Assembly (NCBI GenBank): GCA_037783545.1
Contig: JBBELK010000463.1
Location: forward strand, 186,001 to 250,000
Reading direction: 5' to 3'
Length of the DNA: 64,000 nt
Origin: Henricia sp. BOLD:AAB3569
Taxonomy: Eukaryota > Echinodermata > Asteroidea > Spinulosida > Echinasteridae
This document shows, piece after piece, positions 17,171 to 28,942 of the stretch; the first letter of the stretch is position 1; the number at the start of each line of letters is the position of its first letter. A program made the position numbers and the translations under genes. Under the pieces are notes generated by a model. It saw only the letters and a list, made by a program, of their open reading frames with translations. It ran no database searches and was not told the origin of the DNA.

Positions 17171-18973
17171 ATGAAGATGCTTTTTGGCCAAGACATGGCA
17201 TTGATGACATGCTTTTGGTCTTCCAAGACCAGTATCAGACCCAACTTCAAGCTTTGGCGATCAAGGAACGCACTGGCCACTGTTTTCATTTGTATGGTCT
17301 GCGTTACCATGTGTCGCGGGCAAAACCCAAGCACAGCTGAGGTTACCTACAACATTGAGGAAGGCTTGCCGTCAGGAACATTAATCGGAGACATTAGTCA
17401 GGACTTGGGTGCTACAGGGCCATTCTTTGGTCTGTTGGTTCCCGTTGAGTTGGAATTCACGAGTGCGGGAGTCATTTCTACAAAAGAACCGTTGGACCAT
17501 GAGAGCGCATCATCATTTAATTTTTTTGCCCTGTCAGGGACTAATGGTGCTCAAATATCAATCCGTGTTGTGGTCACCGATGTTAATGATCACTCCCCCG
17601 TCTTCCCTAACTTGAGAGTGAACCTTGATTTATCGGAAGCTACGCCGATAGGTGCCAAACGTTCCCTTGTCTCGGCTAGGGACAGAGATGAAGGAAATTT
17701 TAGCACACAAGGGTACCGGATTCTCTCAGGCAACACGGACAATACATTTGGCTTGGAATTTCAGAGGGCCCCAAATGGGGACGTTTTTCTCGACTTGGTG
17801 GTGGATAATAGCCTTGATCGGGAGACTACCCCAAATTACACCTTGGTAATAGAAGCTTACGATGGTGGTTCTCCAGCACGATTAGGAAACGTGACCTTAA
17901 ACGTCAAGATTTTGGATGTTAATGACAACCCCCCAACTTTTAGCCCAATGGTGTATTCAGTAACTTTGAACGAGACCTTGGAAGTGGGAAGTCAGATTCT
18001 TCAGGTGACTGCATCGGATTTGGATGAGGGAGTCAACGGAGCGATCATCTACGAAGTGCGTCTGCAGAGTGATCCTGATGAAATCTTCCGCATTGATCCC
18101 AGCACCGGCTGGTTGTACCTCAACAAGGAACTCGACTATGAGAGAAGCAACTCCATGGTTCTCATCATCACAGCACGAGACAATGCAACGGAGCCGGAAA
18201 CAAGCAGTGCCTATGTTTATATCAGCATTCTAAACGTGAACGAACAGCCACCGACAATCAACATAGTTTTCCTGAATGAAAACGGCCAACCAAGGATATC
18301 GGAGGCGGCTCATCCTGGTGACTATGTAGCCAGAGTTTCAGTGAATGACCCAGATGAGAATGAGTTGACCAACGTCAATGTTACTCTCGTCGGTGGAAGG
18401 GGCAAATTTGGCATTGTCTCGCGAAACAACATCATCTACTTGATATGCTTGCACAGTTCTTTGGATCGGGAAGAGGTCCCAAGTTACCAACTTTCCATCA
18501 CTGCCAGAGATTTCGGGACGCCGCCGCTGAGCACTCAACAAAACATCACTATTCTTGTTGACGACATCAATGACAATCCTCCCATTTTTGATGAGGTGGA
18601 GTACGCGGCGTCCATTTTCGAAATTGTCGAGGAGGGATCCATGGTCACGCAAGTTCACGCCAGCGATGCTGACATCGGAGACAATGCCGCCATCACGTAT
18701 CGCATCATCCACGAGTCGGGAACCCACTCTGAGTGGTTTCGTATCAATCCGCTGTCTGGTTTAATCACGACAAATCAATCCGTTGATCGTGAAATCGCGG
18801 AGACTGTTACCCTTACTGTGGAAGCATCAGATGCTGGTGTTCCACCATTGTCAGCCAACGTGTCGGTCATCGTTACTCTGCGTGATGTCAATGACAACCA
18901 ACCACAGTTTCTGTTGTCATCGTACAATGCTAGCTTGTCGGAGAACACATCAATTAACACCTGCTTTTTACAG
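17171..18973 (+). CDS. Dachsous-like giant cadherin, first coding exon
   Basis: 601 codons in phase 0. The start is ATG 17171; ATGs at 17177, 17195 and 17204 are alternatives. A hydrophobic leader (about residues 34-50, ALATVFICMVCVTMC) is followed by five cadherin repeats. Their Ca2+-linker motifs are DVNDHSP (137), DVNDNPP (249), NVNEQPP (355), DINDNPP (465) and DVNDNQP (572); a sixth repeat begins at 579. Each repeat also shows LDRE/LDYE and DxD motifs. The text EEGLPSGTLIGDI, RETTPNYTLVIEAYDGG and the unusual fourth repeat (ISEAAHPGDYVARVSV, NVNVTL.GG) match Dachsous rather than Fat or protocadherins, by recall of the family. Dachsous is a membrane ligand of Fat in planar cell polarity and Hippo signalling. 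The exon ends ..TTTTTACAG|gtaagt. The linker after repeat 3 lacks the canonical D and N residues. Confidence 0.9.
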
Positions 18974-19051
18974 GTAAGTTACTGCTACTTTAAACAAATC
19001 ACCAAGCATGTCGTCAGTGTTCAGCATCTCTTGAAAACATTAAAACCTGAA

Positions 19052-19192
19052 TTAAAGGCAGAGGCTCGTCAGCATTACGCACCCTAAATTCGTGCCACGA
19101 AATATACGCAGCTCCATGCCTTTGCTACATGGAACTGCGTATTTCATGGCACGAATTTGGCGCGCGCAATGCTGACGAGCCCCTGCCTTTAA
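19052..19192. mobile_element. TTAA-flanked MITE, family A, copy 2
   Basis: A 133-bp hairpin between TTAA sites (19052 and 19189). Arms AGGCAGAGGCTCGTCAGCA and AATTCGTGCCACGAAATA. It lies only about 80 bp past the splice donor. Confidence 0.85.
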
Positions 19193-19363
19193 CTATTTGC
19201 TTCATTTTAACTGCCGAGAAAATTATTTCAGCATGGGGTTCAAAATACCCACTGGACCGCTGGACCGAGCCCAGTTAATCATTGGTCTAGTGCTTACTGT
19301 GTTGCAATAGACCAATGGTTTGGTGATTTTCGGCTTCTTTTTTTGTACTTTAAACAACAAAAG

Positions 19364-19633
19364 AGTCCTTCCACGGTAAAGGGGGCATTTTGGCAACACG
19401 GACCATATTTTCCAGAAAAAAACCTTTGTCTGGTCTTTAAATAGAAGAAATACATGTAACTTTCAGTTGTTATGAAGAGATAACTTGAGCCCAAAAAGGG
19501 TTACAAATAGTGTGACAACATGCCTTTCTAAAAACCCTGTGTACAAATTTCCAATATACGCTCGTAACCGGGACGGCCTAAAATGTTACACAAGTGTCCG
19601 TCCCGGTTACGAGTGTATATTGGAAATTTGTAC
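19364..19633. mobile_element. Foldback family C, truncated copy
   Basis: Left arm (GAGTCCTTCCACGGTAAAG, GGCATTTTGGCAACACGG, AAATTTCCAATATACGC) and central hairpin match the full copy at 55325-55747. The right arm stops after TATTGGAAATTTGTAC. Confidence 0.75.
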
Positions 19634-20246
19634 TGTGCAAAATGATCACTTAATTTGTAGTATTTTGACACCTTTCGGAGCTGCTTTTTGTCATTGAGTC
19701 AGATCAACAGATACAGTACACATGTAGCTTGCAGTTTTGGCATTCGCATAAATGATTGTTTTTGCCCCAGACAACAGGATGGTGTAGCTGGCAATACAGG
19801 AAGTAATAAATTTCTACCAAATCTAGCTTCAATTATAGGACAGGTCTACATCTTCTGGTTTTTGTGGCTTTGGAATTTCTGTGAACAGCCAGGAAACGAA
19901 ACCACAACCTCTGCGATGTCCCATTTAGAAAGGAATTCATTGATTTGTCTAAAAATAGGACGGTTAACTGGTTAACCATTTAACCAGTTAACAGTTTAAC
20001 ACGTGTGTATAAACGCCACTAATAATCTGTAGTGTCGGCCGAACGGTTAACCGCCACTTGAAAGAATTGCAAACCGGTTTCTGAATACACCGTAAATTCC
20101 CATCTCTAGATTTGTCATATGAATTTTTAAAGTCGCCAAAAGTGCAATGAAAGAAAAGTTGTATGGTCCCCATCAGAATTAGAACCTGAGACAGGGCAGA
20201 AGCTCTACCAGCTGAGCTATGAAGAACAGTGGTACACGTACATTTA
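19634..20246. other. Mostly featureless; tRNA-like remnant near the end
   Basis: AT-rich with no supported ORF. A short inverted word GTTAACTGGTTAACC / TTAACCAGTTAAC occurs near 19965-19993. A tRNA-like fragment is listed separately at 20165-20232. Confidence 0.4.
20165..20232 (-). pseudogene. tRNA-derived remnant (A and B boxes)
   Basis: On the - strand TAGCTCAGCTGGTAGAGC is a perfect pol III A box. AGGTTCTAATTCTGATGG resembles a B box. Only about 15 bases separate them, so the anticodon arm is missing and this cannot be a functional tRNA. A decayed tRNA or SINE head is likely. Confidence 0.45.
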
Positions 20247-20389
20247 GCGTGTTTCTATTGAAGATCTGGAATTTTACCGGTAAACACATTTACCGGTAAC
20301 ATGCCGGTAAATAGCGGACAACCGAAGCCGCACTATCCAGAAAATAGCCCAGCTTGCTGGTCTTTCATCACGCTTTTTGGATTTGCCAG

Positions 20390-21056
20390 CAGGGTTCTCC
20401 CCAGGTTATTTGAAAATGTGTGTATGGCTATGCACGTATATTGCACACAAGCTGCGTTGAACACAATATACTTCCGGGTCGGTACCTTTGGGTACATCCG
20501 ACCACCTCCGAATACTTCCTGTACCATGTGTACGTACGTGCAGGGAATTTCACTTGCAGGGAATTTCCCCTTCAGAGTAAGAGGCCAACCCGTGTTGTAA
20601 AACGCATGCTGATTAGCTGATAAAAATAATATGACCCGTTGTTGCTGGCCAATTCTGGCCAATGACGTTCAAGTTAACAAAAGGTGATCAGCATGAGTTG
20701 GACTGGTTACCGCCCTACTAAAGTCGGCAATATTTTGGTCCGGAAACCAGACTAGGCACGTTCCGGCGCCCGTGGACCAGGGCCAGCCGTACCGTATCGA
20801 GAGCTATTTTTGGTCGGCCGTGCGAATCAGAATGAAGTATTTTTTGCCATGAATTCTCTAGGGTTCTTTTTTCAAGAGAGAGAATTTATGTCTGGTAATT
20901 TTATTGTATTTTTTAGCAGCACCATGTGTGATATTTTTGATTTTTTGATGTGCGTATCGGGAGCTGAATTTTTTGATCGGCAATTTTTCCTGCGTATCGG
21001 GACGGAATTTCAGCGTATCGGGCCGATACGCACGTTTGTACGTGGGGAGAACCCTG
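20390..21056. mobile_element. Element U copy 1, nested in element D
   Basis: 667 bp with CAGGGTTCTCCCCA and TGGGGAGAACCCTG ends, flanked by GCCAG on both sides. Joining the flanks gives TTTGCCAGGTAGAGGTCACA, which aligns with TTTGCTGGATAAAGGTCACA in element D copy 2. That confirms the insertion point. The interior repeats CGTATCGGG words. Confidence 0.75.
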
Positions 21057-21173
21057 GCCAGGTAGAGGTCACATGCAGGCTGCATTGGATGACTGGTCAT
21101 TGTGCGGTCAAATGGTTACATTTTCTCCCCTGTTTGCGCACTCGGGCGGAACGGTGCATTTTTCTATCGGCAC

Positions 21174-21313
21174 TTAAAGGCACAGGCTCGTCAGCAATGC
21201 GCGCCCGCCAAATTCGTGCTCGAAACACGCAGCTCCATGCCTTTGCTATGGAGCTGCGTATTGCGTGGCACACATTTGGCGGGCGTGCATTGCTGACGAG
21301 CCTGTGCCTTTAA
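21174..21313. mobile_element. TTAA-flanked MITE, family A, copy 3 (nested in D)
   Basis: 132-bp hairpin between TTAA (21174) and TTAA (21310). Removing it with one TTAA leaves GGCACTTAACAGATAAATT, which aligns with GGTGCTTACCGGATAAATT in the unoccupied copy of element D at about 48918. The TTAA duplication is therefore shown by an empty site. Confidence 0.88.
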
Positions 21314-21445
21314 CAGATAAATTTCCTGGGGAAAATTGTCCCCGCTATTTACCGAAAAATAGCGGATAAGACCTGTTTCTACTGAGCACATTTTCCGTCT
21401 TTTCTGGCATTATCCGGTAAATGGATCTCAATAGAAACGCGCTTA

Positions 21446-22776
21446 TTGTATACTCCCTCAGGTTTTCCCCTGGAACCCAACTTTTCTCTCCGAGTTTTAG
21501 TTGTGCAAATTGGCAAGTTAAAATTTGCTCAGACTCTTACCACATTTCCCACTTCAAAACCAGATGGTCATTCCAAATTGTAATAAAAAAATAGCCTTGA
21601 AATACTTTCCTGTATTTTTGGCCATTTTCAAGAGCTCTTTGGTAACATTTTAAGGTACCAGAACAAAACACTGGCTACATTGCATACTCTCCAAACACTC
21701 TCCCAAGGCTAGGGTGTATAGTTCTTTTCAAGTGCACAATTGTTTGAATCCAATAGAAAACCCAGAACCTGGAAATCCTCAAAGAAACAAGTGGTGGTCA
21801 TTGAACCAATTATGCATGTGATCATGCTGTGATTGTGCTTTGAAAGAAGCAAGCCTTTTGTCTGTTGTGTACCAAAAGCCTGAGTAATCTATTTTCATCT
21901 TTGTAATCCCAATGCTTCAAAAGGGCTTTATTGAGTTTGGTCAACAGCTCTTTTTCTCTTTCGATTGAAGAGAATTCTTGAGGGGATCAAAAATTGCAAA
22001 AGAAACATTCTTTCCGACAGTGTCCAAATTCAATGCTTTTACTGCAGTCCTTGTCCTTGTGGAAGTTATTTTTTTATAACTTTAGCTGTGTCTGTATTGG
22101 CCTTTTTCCTGAAAAAAAATTACCTTTTCCAGAAATTTTCTCAGGATGTCCGTACTGGACATACCCGGTAGATCATCCTCTTAAAACAGTGCCCCTTCAA
22201 CGCACTCCCTGATCGTGCGTACCGAGGCCCTGTTGAAATCGGCCCCATTTCGCTGGGGAACAAGCAACAGAAATCTTGTCGCCTCTGCTGGACCAATCAG
22301 AACGCTTGGCAGTGCATTGCAGGCATTTAAATGTAACGCGCGCAGATTGTAAACACCGTGCATGCATGTGATACATGTACTCGGTAATGCTGGCTGTTGT
22401 CCACGTCGGCGATTGGCTGCTGTTTAAAGCATACTGGGGAATACGTTCCATTACATTCGTCAGCTGCATCCCAGTTATTAATTTGAAAAACTGCGGAGTA
22501 AATTTAGATCATCGCCGGAAATTTTGGTAGGAATGGGACAGTCATAAGAAACAGAACCCTATACAATTTCTGGAAAGTATAGAAATAGTTTCTTTTCGGC
22601 ATAACATGATCGAATTGATTAAATTACATCAAAATGACTCGGGCGTGTGTTGTCCGAACACAACAGCCGGCTTACTCCACAGATTTGCGTGGATTTCCTC
22701 AGGGTTAATTGGGTATTGTAATGTCGCTCAGCAGAGTGGAAATTTCCTGAGATCTCAGGATGGACATACCGGTAGA
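21446..22776. other. No feature seen
   Basis: Intron sequence without a supported gene or clear repeat boundary. A short, moderately CG-rich patch lies at 22195-22460. Confidence 0.4.
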
Positions 22777-22919
22777 TTAAAGGCACAGGCTCGTCAGCAA
22801 TGCGCGCGCGCCAAATTTGTGCCCAGAAAATACGCAGCTCCACAGCAAAGACATGGAGCTGCGTATTTCGTGGCACAAATTTGGCATGTGCGCATTGCTG
22901 ACGAGCCTGTGCCTTTTAA
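22777..22919. mobile_element. TTAA-flanked MITE, family A, copy 4
   Basis: 135-bp hairpin between TTAA (22777) and TTAA (22916). Arms AGGCACAGGCTCGTCAGCAA and a central GCAGCTCC/GGAGCTGC stem. Confidence 0.85.
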
Positions 22920-23565
22920 GTAAGTTTTCTTTACTAATAAGAAGTTTGTCTCCACCATACCGGTACACCAATTAAAAACAACTACATGTAGACAATTTTG
23001 ATATAATGCAGATCACAGGATTTACAAATTTCCTGGTGAAGAATTGGACACTACCGGTATACTGTTTTAATTCAATTTGTGATCCCAGCTTTATGGAGTA
23101 ATTTAATTTCAATCATTGATCTCAATTGGTTTTGTAGACCTCCTGGGCTGCCTTATCATACAATGTAGTTTAAGAAAAACCTATCCAATCGAATCCTCCT
23201 TAGGGACAAATAAAAATGAAATAGCTACATGTACACGTATGCACAAGTATGGCATTCCAAATTCCAGACACTGAAACCATGTGAGCTACATGTAGTATGT
23301 ACATGTATGGAGTACATTGTACATGTATGTGGTGTCACATTCCCCCTGACAGTGGCCTTTTACCCCTCATATCGACCTACAAGTAAAACCATGAATGCTA
23401 TTGGTTTCCTTGTCACCATTGACAATTTATGGTAAACATGTGCATAGTAAAATTGTAATGTAACTCAAAACTACAGATTTGTGTGAAAGGTTGCAGAACA
23501 TAGACACATACATGTACAGGTACATGTACAAATACCAATAAAAATTACCCTAGAAATTGCTATTT
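22920..23565. other. ACATGT-rich intron stretch
   Basis: No gene. ACATGT and GTACATGTAC palindromes are unusually frequent (for example 23228, 23289-23326, 23510-23530). Confidence 0.45.
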
Positions 23566-24008
23566 GGCTTGTCCGCATTGGACTTTTTTGGGAAAACTTA
23601 CCGAGACGATGGGTATACTTTTCCATTTTAAGTCCAATGCGGACAGCCTAGGACGTTTTCCTCTCAGTAACAGCGGTTAATACTTTTCCTGACCAACTGC
23701 TGCCCAGGAAAATTTACCATGGAACTTTTCCGAAGACGATAAGTCCAGTGCGGACACGGCGAGTCGGTGAAAGCGCTCTGGAAGTGTACATGTACTGGCC
23801 GTGAAGGTCATACTGTGAAGGGACATTGCGCATGCTCTCCTACAGTCTCGGTAAAATTTTCCCGTGTCAAAAAGTCAAAATTCGGACAGCAGTAAAATTT
23901 AGCAATTTTTCATTTTACCATCATCTTGGTAAAACCTTAAATGTGGACCCTTTGTCTCGGTACAAAAAAAATGTAAGTTTGACCAAAAAAGTCCAATGCG
24001 GACAAGCC
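23566..24008. mobile_element. Element F copy 1 (GTCCGCATTGGACTT family)
   Basis: 443 bp with 26-bp perfect terminal inverted repeats starting GGCTTGTCCGCATTGGACTT. The interior repeats GGAAAAnTTACC-type words and further GTCCAATGCGGACA copies. Non-coding. Confidence 0.88.
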
Positions 24009-24458
24009 TTAAAGTTGCATTGCCCGTGTTTCGGTGAAAGGATTAAAAAAATTAATTTACACAAGCGAACAAATTTAGAAAGCTTACGTGTCTCTGTAAC
24101 AAAAAATATCAAAAACTTAAATTTCCGACGTCGGGAATTGGAGATACAAGCCTTTTTCTTGAAACGTGCTTCACATGTTGTACATGTGCGCGTACGCTCA
24201 TATGTACATAGTATGTGTACAATGTACACATGTACGCGCACATGTACATTTACGTCATAACCCTGTCGATTAATTGACCTGCCAGCCTTTTAATAATTTC
24301 TTGTTTTTAATCGACTGGCATTAATCCTTGACGGATTTTTGCGTTCTTGGTACCAAATGAAAGCTGATAACTTTTTCTATTCTAGAAAAATACCTATTTA
24401 TCTTTTTTTTAAAAAATTGACGCCCAAATCGGCCAAAACACGGGCAGTGCAACTTTAA
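24009..24458. mobile_element. TTAA-flanked element BB, abutting F copy 1
   Basis: Terminal repeats AGTTGCATTGCCCGTGTTT (24013) and AAACACGGGCAGTGCAACT (to 24454), with TTAA at 24009 and 24455. It begins directly at the end of element F. It contains a 17-bp-arm hairpin at 24179-24248 (TGTACATGTGCGCGTAC and its complement). Confidence 0.7.
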
Positions 24459-25112
24459 CTTTTGATGTACACTGTATAAGGCTTTGTAGTATATACATTT
24501 TGTGCTAATTTCTAGCTTGTTCCAAGTTCCCATTTGTTAGCATTGTCCCATTTTGTGTTCGCATGAATAAATCACTGTCTGAATTATTCAAGTGGTTAAG
24601 TTTCCTACTTTTGTTGTGTGGCATGGTTAAAAAGATTTGTCTAACCTTACCGCATTCTCAATATTGAACCCCTTTCTTATTTTCGTCTTATCCCCATGTC
24701 TAATAAAATGCTCTGTTTACCATTGTGACTGGCCATACATGTACCTTAACTTCTCTCCCATGAGGATTTTGTTTGCATTGTAGTGTACCTGGTATTGTTC
24801 GGAATTCCAGCGTATGTTTGCATTTTTCAGCCATTGTTTGGGGGGCGGTTAGCGGTGTTGCACTGTAAAAGCATGCTACATGTACGTGTGGCATACCGGT
24901 ACACTGTACAACCAAACTGGAATGATAAAATATTTACTTTGTCTTATAAATTGCATCTGCGTGCACGTTTTATAGTGACTGTCAAAGCTACTCAGATTAA
25001 TTTGACCCTTGAAAAGAAAGTTTGTTTAGTTGTCCAGTGAAGTCTTTGGTTTGTGCATTTTTGTAGCGGTGATCATTAATAAAAGACTGTTTGTGCAATC
25101 GCACGGTTTTAT
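24459..25112. other. No feature seen
   Basis: Intron sequence, no supported gene; a few ACATGT palindromes. Confidence 0.4.
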
Positions 25113-25155
25113 GGGTCTTTCTATAAATTAGGGGTCCAATGTTGGTGTCCCCCCC

Positions 25156-25198
<43 letters not shown>

Positions 25199-25406
25199 TT
25201 ACATTTTACATCTTGTTTTTGTAAATTCAGGACACATTCTTTAAATACTTTCCATCTCAAAGAGTGAGTACATAAAGTACAACTCATACAGAATGGTTTA
25301 AGGGCCATTTAATTTTAATGATTTTTGAACGAAAAATAACACATATCAGGTGTAACGGGGGACACTAAATGTCACACTTTTTGACCCCTAATTTATAGAA
25401 AGACCC
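25113..25406. mobile_element. Element N with 24-bp terminal inverted repeats
   Basis: Left end GGGTCTTTCTATAAATTAGG and right end CCTAATTTATAGAAAGACCC are perfect complements. The interior has a long C tract just inside the left end. Confidence 0.75.
25150..25197. repeat. Poly-C tract
   Basis: An almost uninterrupted run of about 45 C residues. Its length is likely to vary and to be unreliable in sequencing. Confidence 0.9.
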
Positions 25407-25611
25407 TTGTATTTTCAACCACATTTTGCACAGTCGATATGTGTAATATGAGATTTTGTACGTACATGTAGGAAGTAATTTTTGCAAAGCAAATGGTTTT
25501 TGTTTTAAGCAAACTTTGAACTACATGTACATGTACGTATGCTTAAAAGCTCCATGAAATTGGCCCCTAGTACCGGTACATACATGTAGGCCTACCGGTA
25601 CATGTACATGT
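25407..25611. other. Fragment of element S terminus
   Basis: AAAGCTCCATGAAATTGGCCCC near 25547-25568 matches the end of element S (28943). The rest is ACATGT/ACCGGT-rich intron. Confidence 0.4.
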
Positions 25612-26168
25612 GTTATTCCATGAAAACGGGACAGTGTCCCCCTTAAGTCATGACACTTCTGGAGTTGATTTTATATAATTATCAGATTTCAGAGAACGAT
25701 TACCCTCGGCATATAAAGAATATGACCTCATGAATCGAACATCACCTTTATCTGTTGATACTACCCAAAACATAATAAGAAAGATTCAATAAACTAGTGT
25801 GATCTTCTAAATTCAAGTGTGACATTTTGAAACTTTCGCTAAAAATTTTGCTCTTAATGTACCGGTAATTTGAATCGATAAAATCAGCAACTACGGTACC
25901 TTCTCCAGAAAGAAACTGCCAGTCAAAAAGACTTGAAATGTAATCGCGAAATGCCTTGGAGTCCCCCTTACGTCGTGAAACAATTTGCTTGAATATTTTC
26001 AAGACTATGATACCAAGACATGTCTAACCATTTGTAAATTATTTTAAATATTCTACATTATTTAGAAATTGCACAGAAATTTCTTTAAACAATTTTGTTA
26101 ACTTGAAAACGCCATTTTTACAAATGCATTAAAATGTCACACTTTGTGTTCCTGTTTTTATGGAAATA
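25612..26168. mobile_element. Element O copy 1
   Basis: Starts GTTATTCCATGAAAACGGGA and ends with the approximate complement TGTTCCTGTTTTTATGGAAA. Shares long text with 46543-46880 (ATTTCAGAGAACGATTACCC, CATATAAAGAATAT, CTTTATCTGTTGATACTACC). Confidence 0.65.
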
Positions 26169-27012
26169 CCCACATAATGTAACAAACATGTACATTTACA
26201 TGTACGGTAGTATGCTGTGTGCAGTTGTCCAAACTGCAAAAATGCTGTACAAAACGGGGATTTCAGGTGCCAAGAATGCCAAAGCCTCATGAATAAACCT
26301 ACAGGCGCATTCTTCTTTCAATGCTTTGTACATAATACTCCAAAGTAGCCCCATGCAGACTTTATCATGCTAAGCATTTGGGGGATACTTGCTAGACTAG
26401 TAGAGTGCACATCAATAATTATTGTCTGATAGAATTGAACAGTGTCATGTGTTGAATAGAGGCAGGTACCCCCTTGTAACTCTGTGGAATGGCTGGTGTT
26501 GGCAGTTTCCAACTCGATCAATCATATAAATTGATTTTTCATTGTTTGGTGTACTTTATTCAAAAATACTGTACAGTGTAATAAGTGGCTGCTGCACAGG
26601 CCTAAATGCCACAGAGAATATGGCCTACATGTACATGTACCCAGTACATACATGTACATGTAGGCCAGGGTACAAATGTAAAGTAATAATTTGTACAGGT
26701 ACATGTACATCATTTTGCTTTGTTTACGGTACACATGCAGGGTTCTCCAAGACGTCAAGAGAAAGTGGAGCGGTGGTTTCACGACAGCAATACCATTGTA
26801 ATTTTGCCTTCAACAACGGCAGTAGAGGGCTGTGCTTCTAATCCCTTTTGCCTTGGTTCCTTTTCTCGTCATCCATTCAAAAATAATTGTTAATTAACGC
26901 CAATATTATTATGTAAATTCCAAGGAAGTCGCGGCTGCGCGGTGTACATAATTCATGTGTGAGCTTGGTCATCGAAATGCTAGGCTACTCCGTACCAGTA
27001 CGTGCAAAGACC
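26169..27012. other. No feature seen apart from ACATGT palindromes
   Basis: ACATGTAC repeats near 26625-26665. A lone CAGGGTTCTCCAAG at 26739 resembles one end of element U. No gene. Confidence 0.4.
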
Positions 27013-27469
27013 TATACCCAGGGGTCGAAATTAACCCTGTGGTCCGAGACCAGTAACAAATCAGAAGGACCACTAGATTTGTCAAAGACGCTGGTCCGAT
27101 GGACCAGTGAAAACATTTACTGACTCATGGAAACATTCTCTGATGCCTAATCCACAGTAAACATTTCTTACTCAATGCGAAGAATCCCTGGTTACCACAA
27201 ACAATTCCTGATCGCTTTGGACATTTTCAGATAACTACCGGTACATTTCTTTCTCCAATCTCTCCAGACATGCCCCAGTGTTGGATCAAAAATCAATTCC
27301 ATCCATCCTGCACTCAATGACCTTAAACCAGAAAGGGTTGCAGAATATCGGTGCCATTTTGAAAAGCACTGGTGGACCACCAAATTTTCACCAGAACCAG
27401 TAGAATTCTCTAATCTACTGGTCCTTCTGACCAGCATGAAATCCAGGTTAATTTCAACCCCTGTATACC
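27013..27469. mobile_element. Element B copy 1, 6-bp target duplication
   Basis: 445-bp element (27019-27463) with ends CAGGGGTCGAAATTAA and TTAATTTCAACCCCTG, flanked by TATACC on both sides. The interior repeats CTGGTCCNNNNGACCAG words. Its partner is at 34688. Confidence 0.85.
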
Positions 27470-27543
27470 ATAGCCTACTGCACAAAATGTGTGTAGGAAA
27501 ATTGTAAAGGAAATGCAGTTTTTCTCAACCAAGTTATAGACTT

Positions 27544-27885
27544 TAGCCGTGTCCGCAGTGGACTTGTTTTTTGAGATGGTAAAGTGAAAATGGCTAAATT
27601 TTACTGCTGTCCGCATTTGGACTTTTTCGACATGTGAAAATTTTACAGAGACCGTGGGAAAGCATGCGCAGTGTTCCTTCGCAGTTTGACCTTTACAGCA
27701 CGGACGTACGCTTCCAGAGCGCTTTTACCGACTCGCTGTGTCCGCACTGGACGTATCGTCTCGGGAAAAGTTCCCTGGTCAATTTTCCTGGGCAGAAGAT
27801 GGCCAGGAAAAGTAACCGCTGGACTCAGAAAAAGTTACTGAGAGGAAAACGTCCTACATGTAGGCTGTCCGCATTGAGGCTGTCC
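27544..27885 (-). mobile_element. Element F copy 2, degraded end
   Basis: AGCCGTGTCCGCAGTGGACTT at the left. The interior is in the opposite orientation to copy 1 (GTATCGTCTCGGGAAAAG, TGGCCAGGAAAAGTAACCG). The right end is broken within GGCTGTCCGCATTG. Confidence 0.75.
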
Positions 27886-28942
27886 TTTATTGAGGTGGTG
27901 CACGGAAAATATTGTGTGACACGTGGCATATTTTCACTGTGGCATAACTTCTACATGTAGCCCACCCACAGCTCATGACTAAACAAAAAACAAAAAAAAA
28001 CCTTTCAGATTATTAGTTAAGAGAGAAGTACCCAAATAATGTCTATTAGGACATTTATAGCTTGGGTGGCAATGCCCTTTGTGTCTGCAAAGCTGTAATT
28101 CAGTAAACACTATAAATTTTCTTGGCAGTTTTATGGAATCGGAACATTTTTGTTTCATAACCATCGTGCTTTTAAAGCATTTTGTGAAGTGGCTCATGTG
28201 ACTAGTCACAGAACTTGCGTTGCATAAAATGACACCATCTTGAATCCATATTTATGATGTTCACGTAATTGGCATTAATGATGGCACAGGCACTTTGTTA
28301 GAGCGTCTGTAATTGGTGTGGCGTACGTGACTTTGTAGGTGTAAAAAAGTTCCCATACCAGTTGTGAAAATCCCTTACCATGGAATGTACAAATGCGCAA
28401 TGCGAAATGATTTTGAACTGTCATTAGCATTGTTACTGACACAAAGAAAAAGCTGGCATTTCTGTGAACTCTAACCAAGTCACGGTGTCTGATTTTGTTA
28501 GCTGTTTTGAGATAAAGTCAGTAGACCCTACATTCCTCTTTAGAATTTGTTATCTATGCAAAAGCCACCCAAATCTCTTGCATTGTGCCGGAACACTCAG
28601 TATCAGCAAAAAGTGTAAGGTATGTTTTACCAAACAAGGGGCAACTCAACACAAAATAATCCCAACCGTGCTCATGTCGCACACGATTCAATGTGACTAG
28701 GATTCCATATATGCAACATGCTCGTTCTGCGCATCTTGTTCAAGCTGACTGTGATTGGTTCCTGCTTATATCGGAATTGCATCACAAACGTTAAGCTTTT
28801 TAGTGCCATCTAATGGCAGTTGACAGGGGTACCATACCCAAAAAGTCGGCTAAAAGTTGGAAGGCACTATTGGGATTGCTCCTGTATCAAACCACCATGC
28901 ACCTCCCCCCCCCCCCCCCCCCCCCTCCCTCCCCCAATGCCC
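27886..28942. other. No gene; poly-C tract
   Basis: Intron sequence. A C-rich run of about 25 bases lies at 28904-28936. Confidence 0.45.

Larger units (their letters stand above)
20244..21445. mobile_element. Element D copy 1, TACCGGTAAA-rich, with two nested insertions
   Basis: Termini GCGTGTTTCTATTGA (20247) and TCAATAGAAACGCGC (to 21442), flanked by TTA on both sides. Subterminal text repeats TTTACCGGTAAA and AAATAGCGG. Comparison with the smaller copy at 48638 shows two later insertions: element U (20390-21056) and a family A MITE (21178-21309). Confidence 0.75.

Noticed and set aside
25150-25197. Gly-rich peptide encoded by the poly-C tract
   Set aside because: The open frame exists only because of the homopolymer; no other coding evidence.
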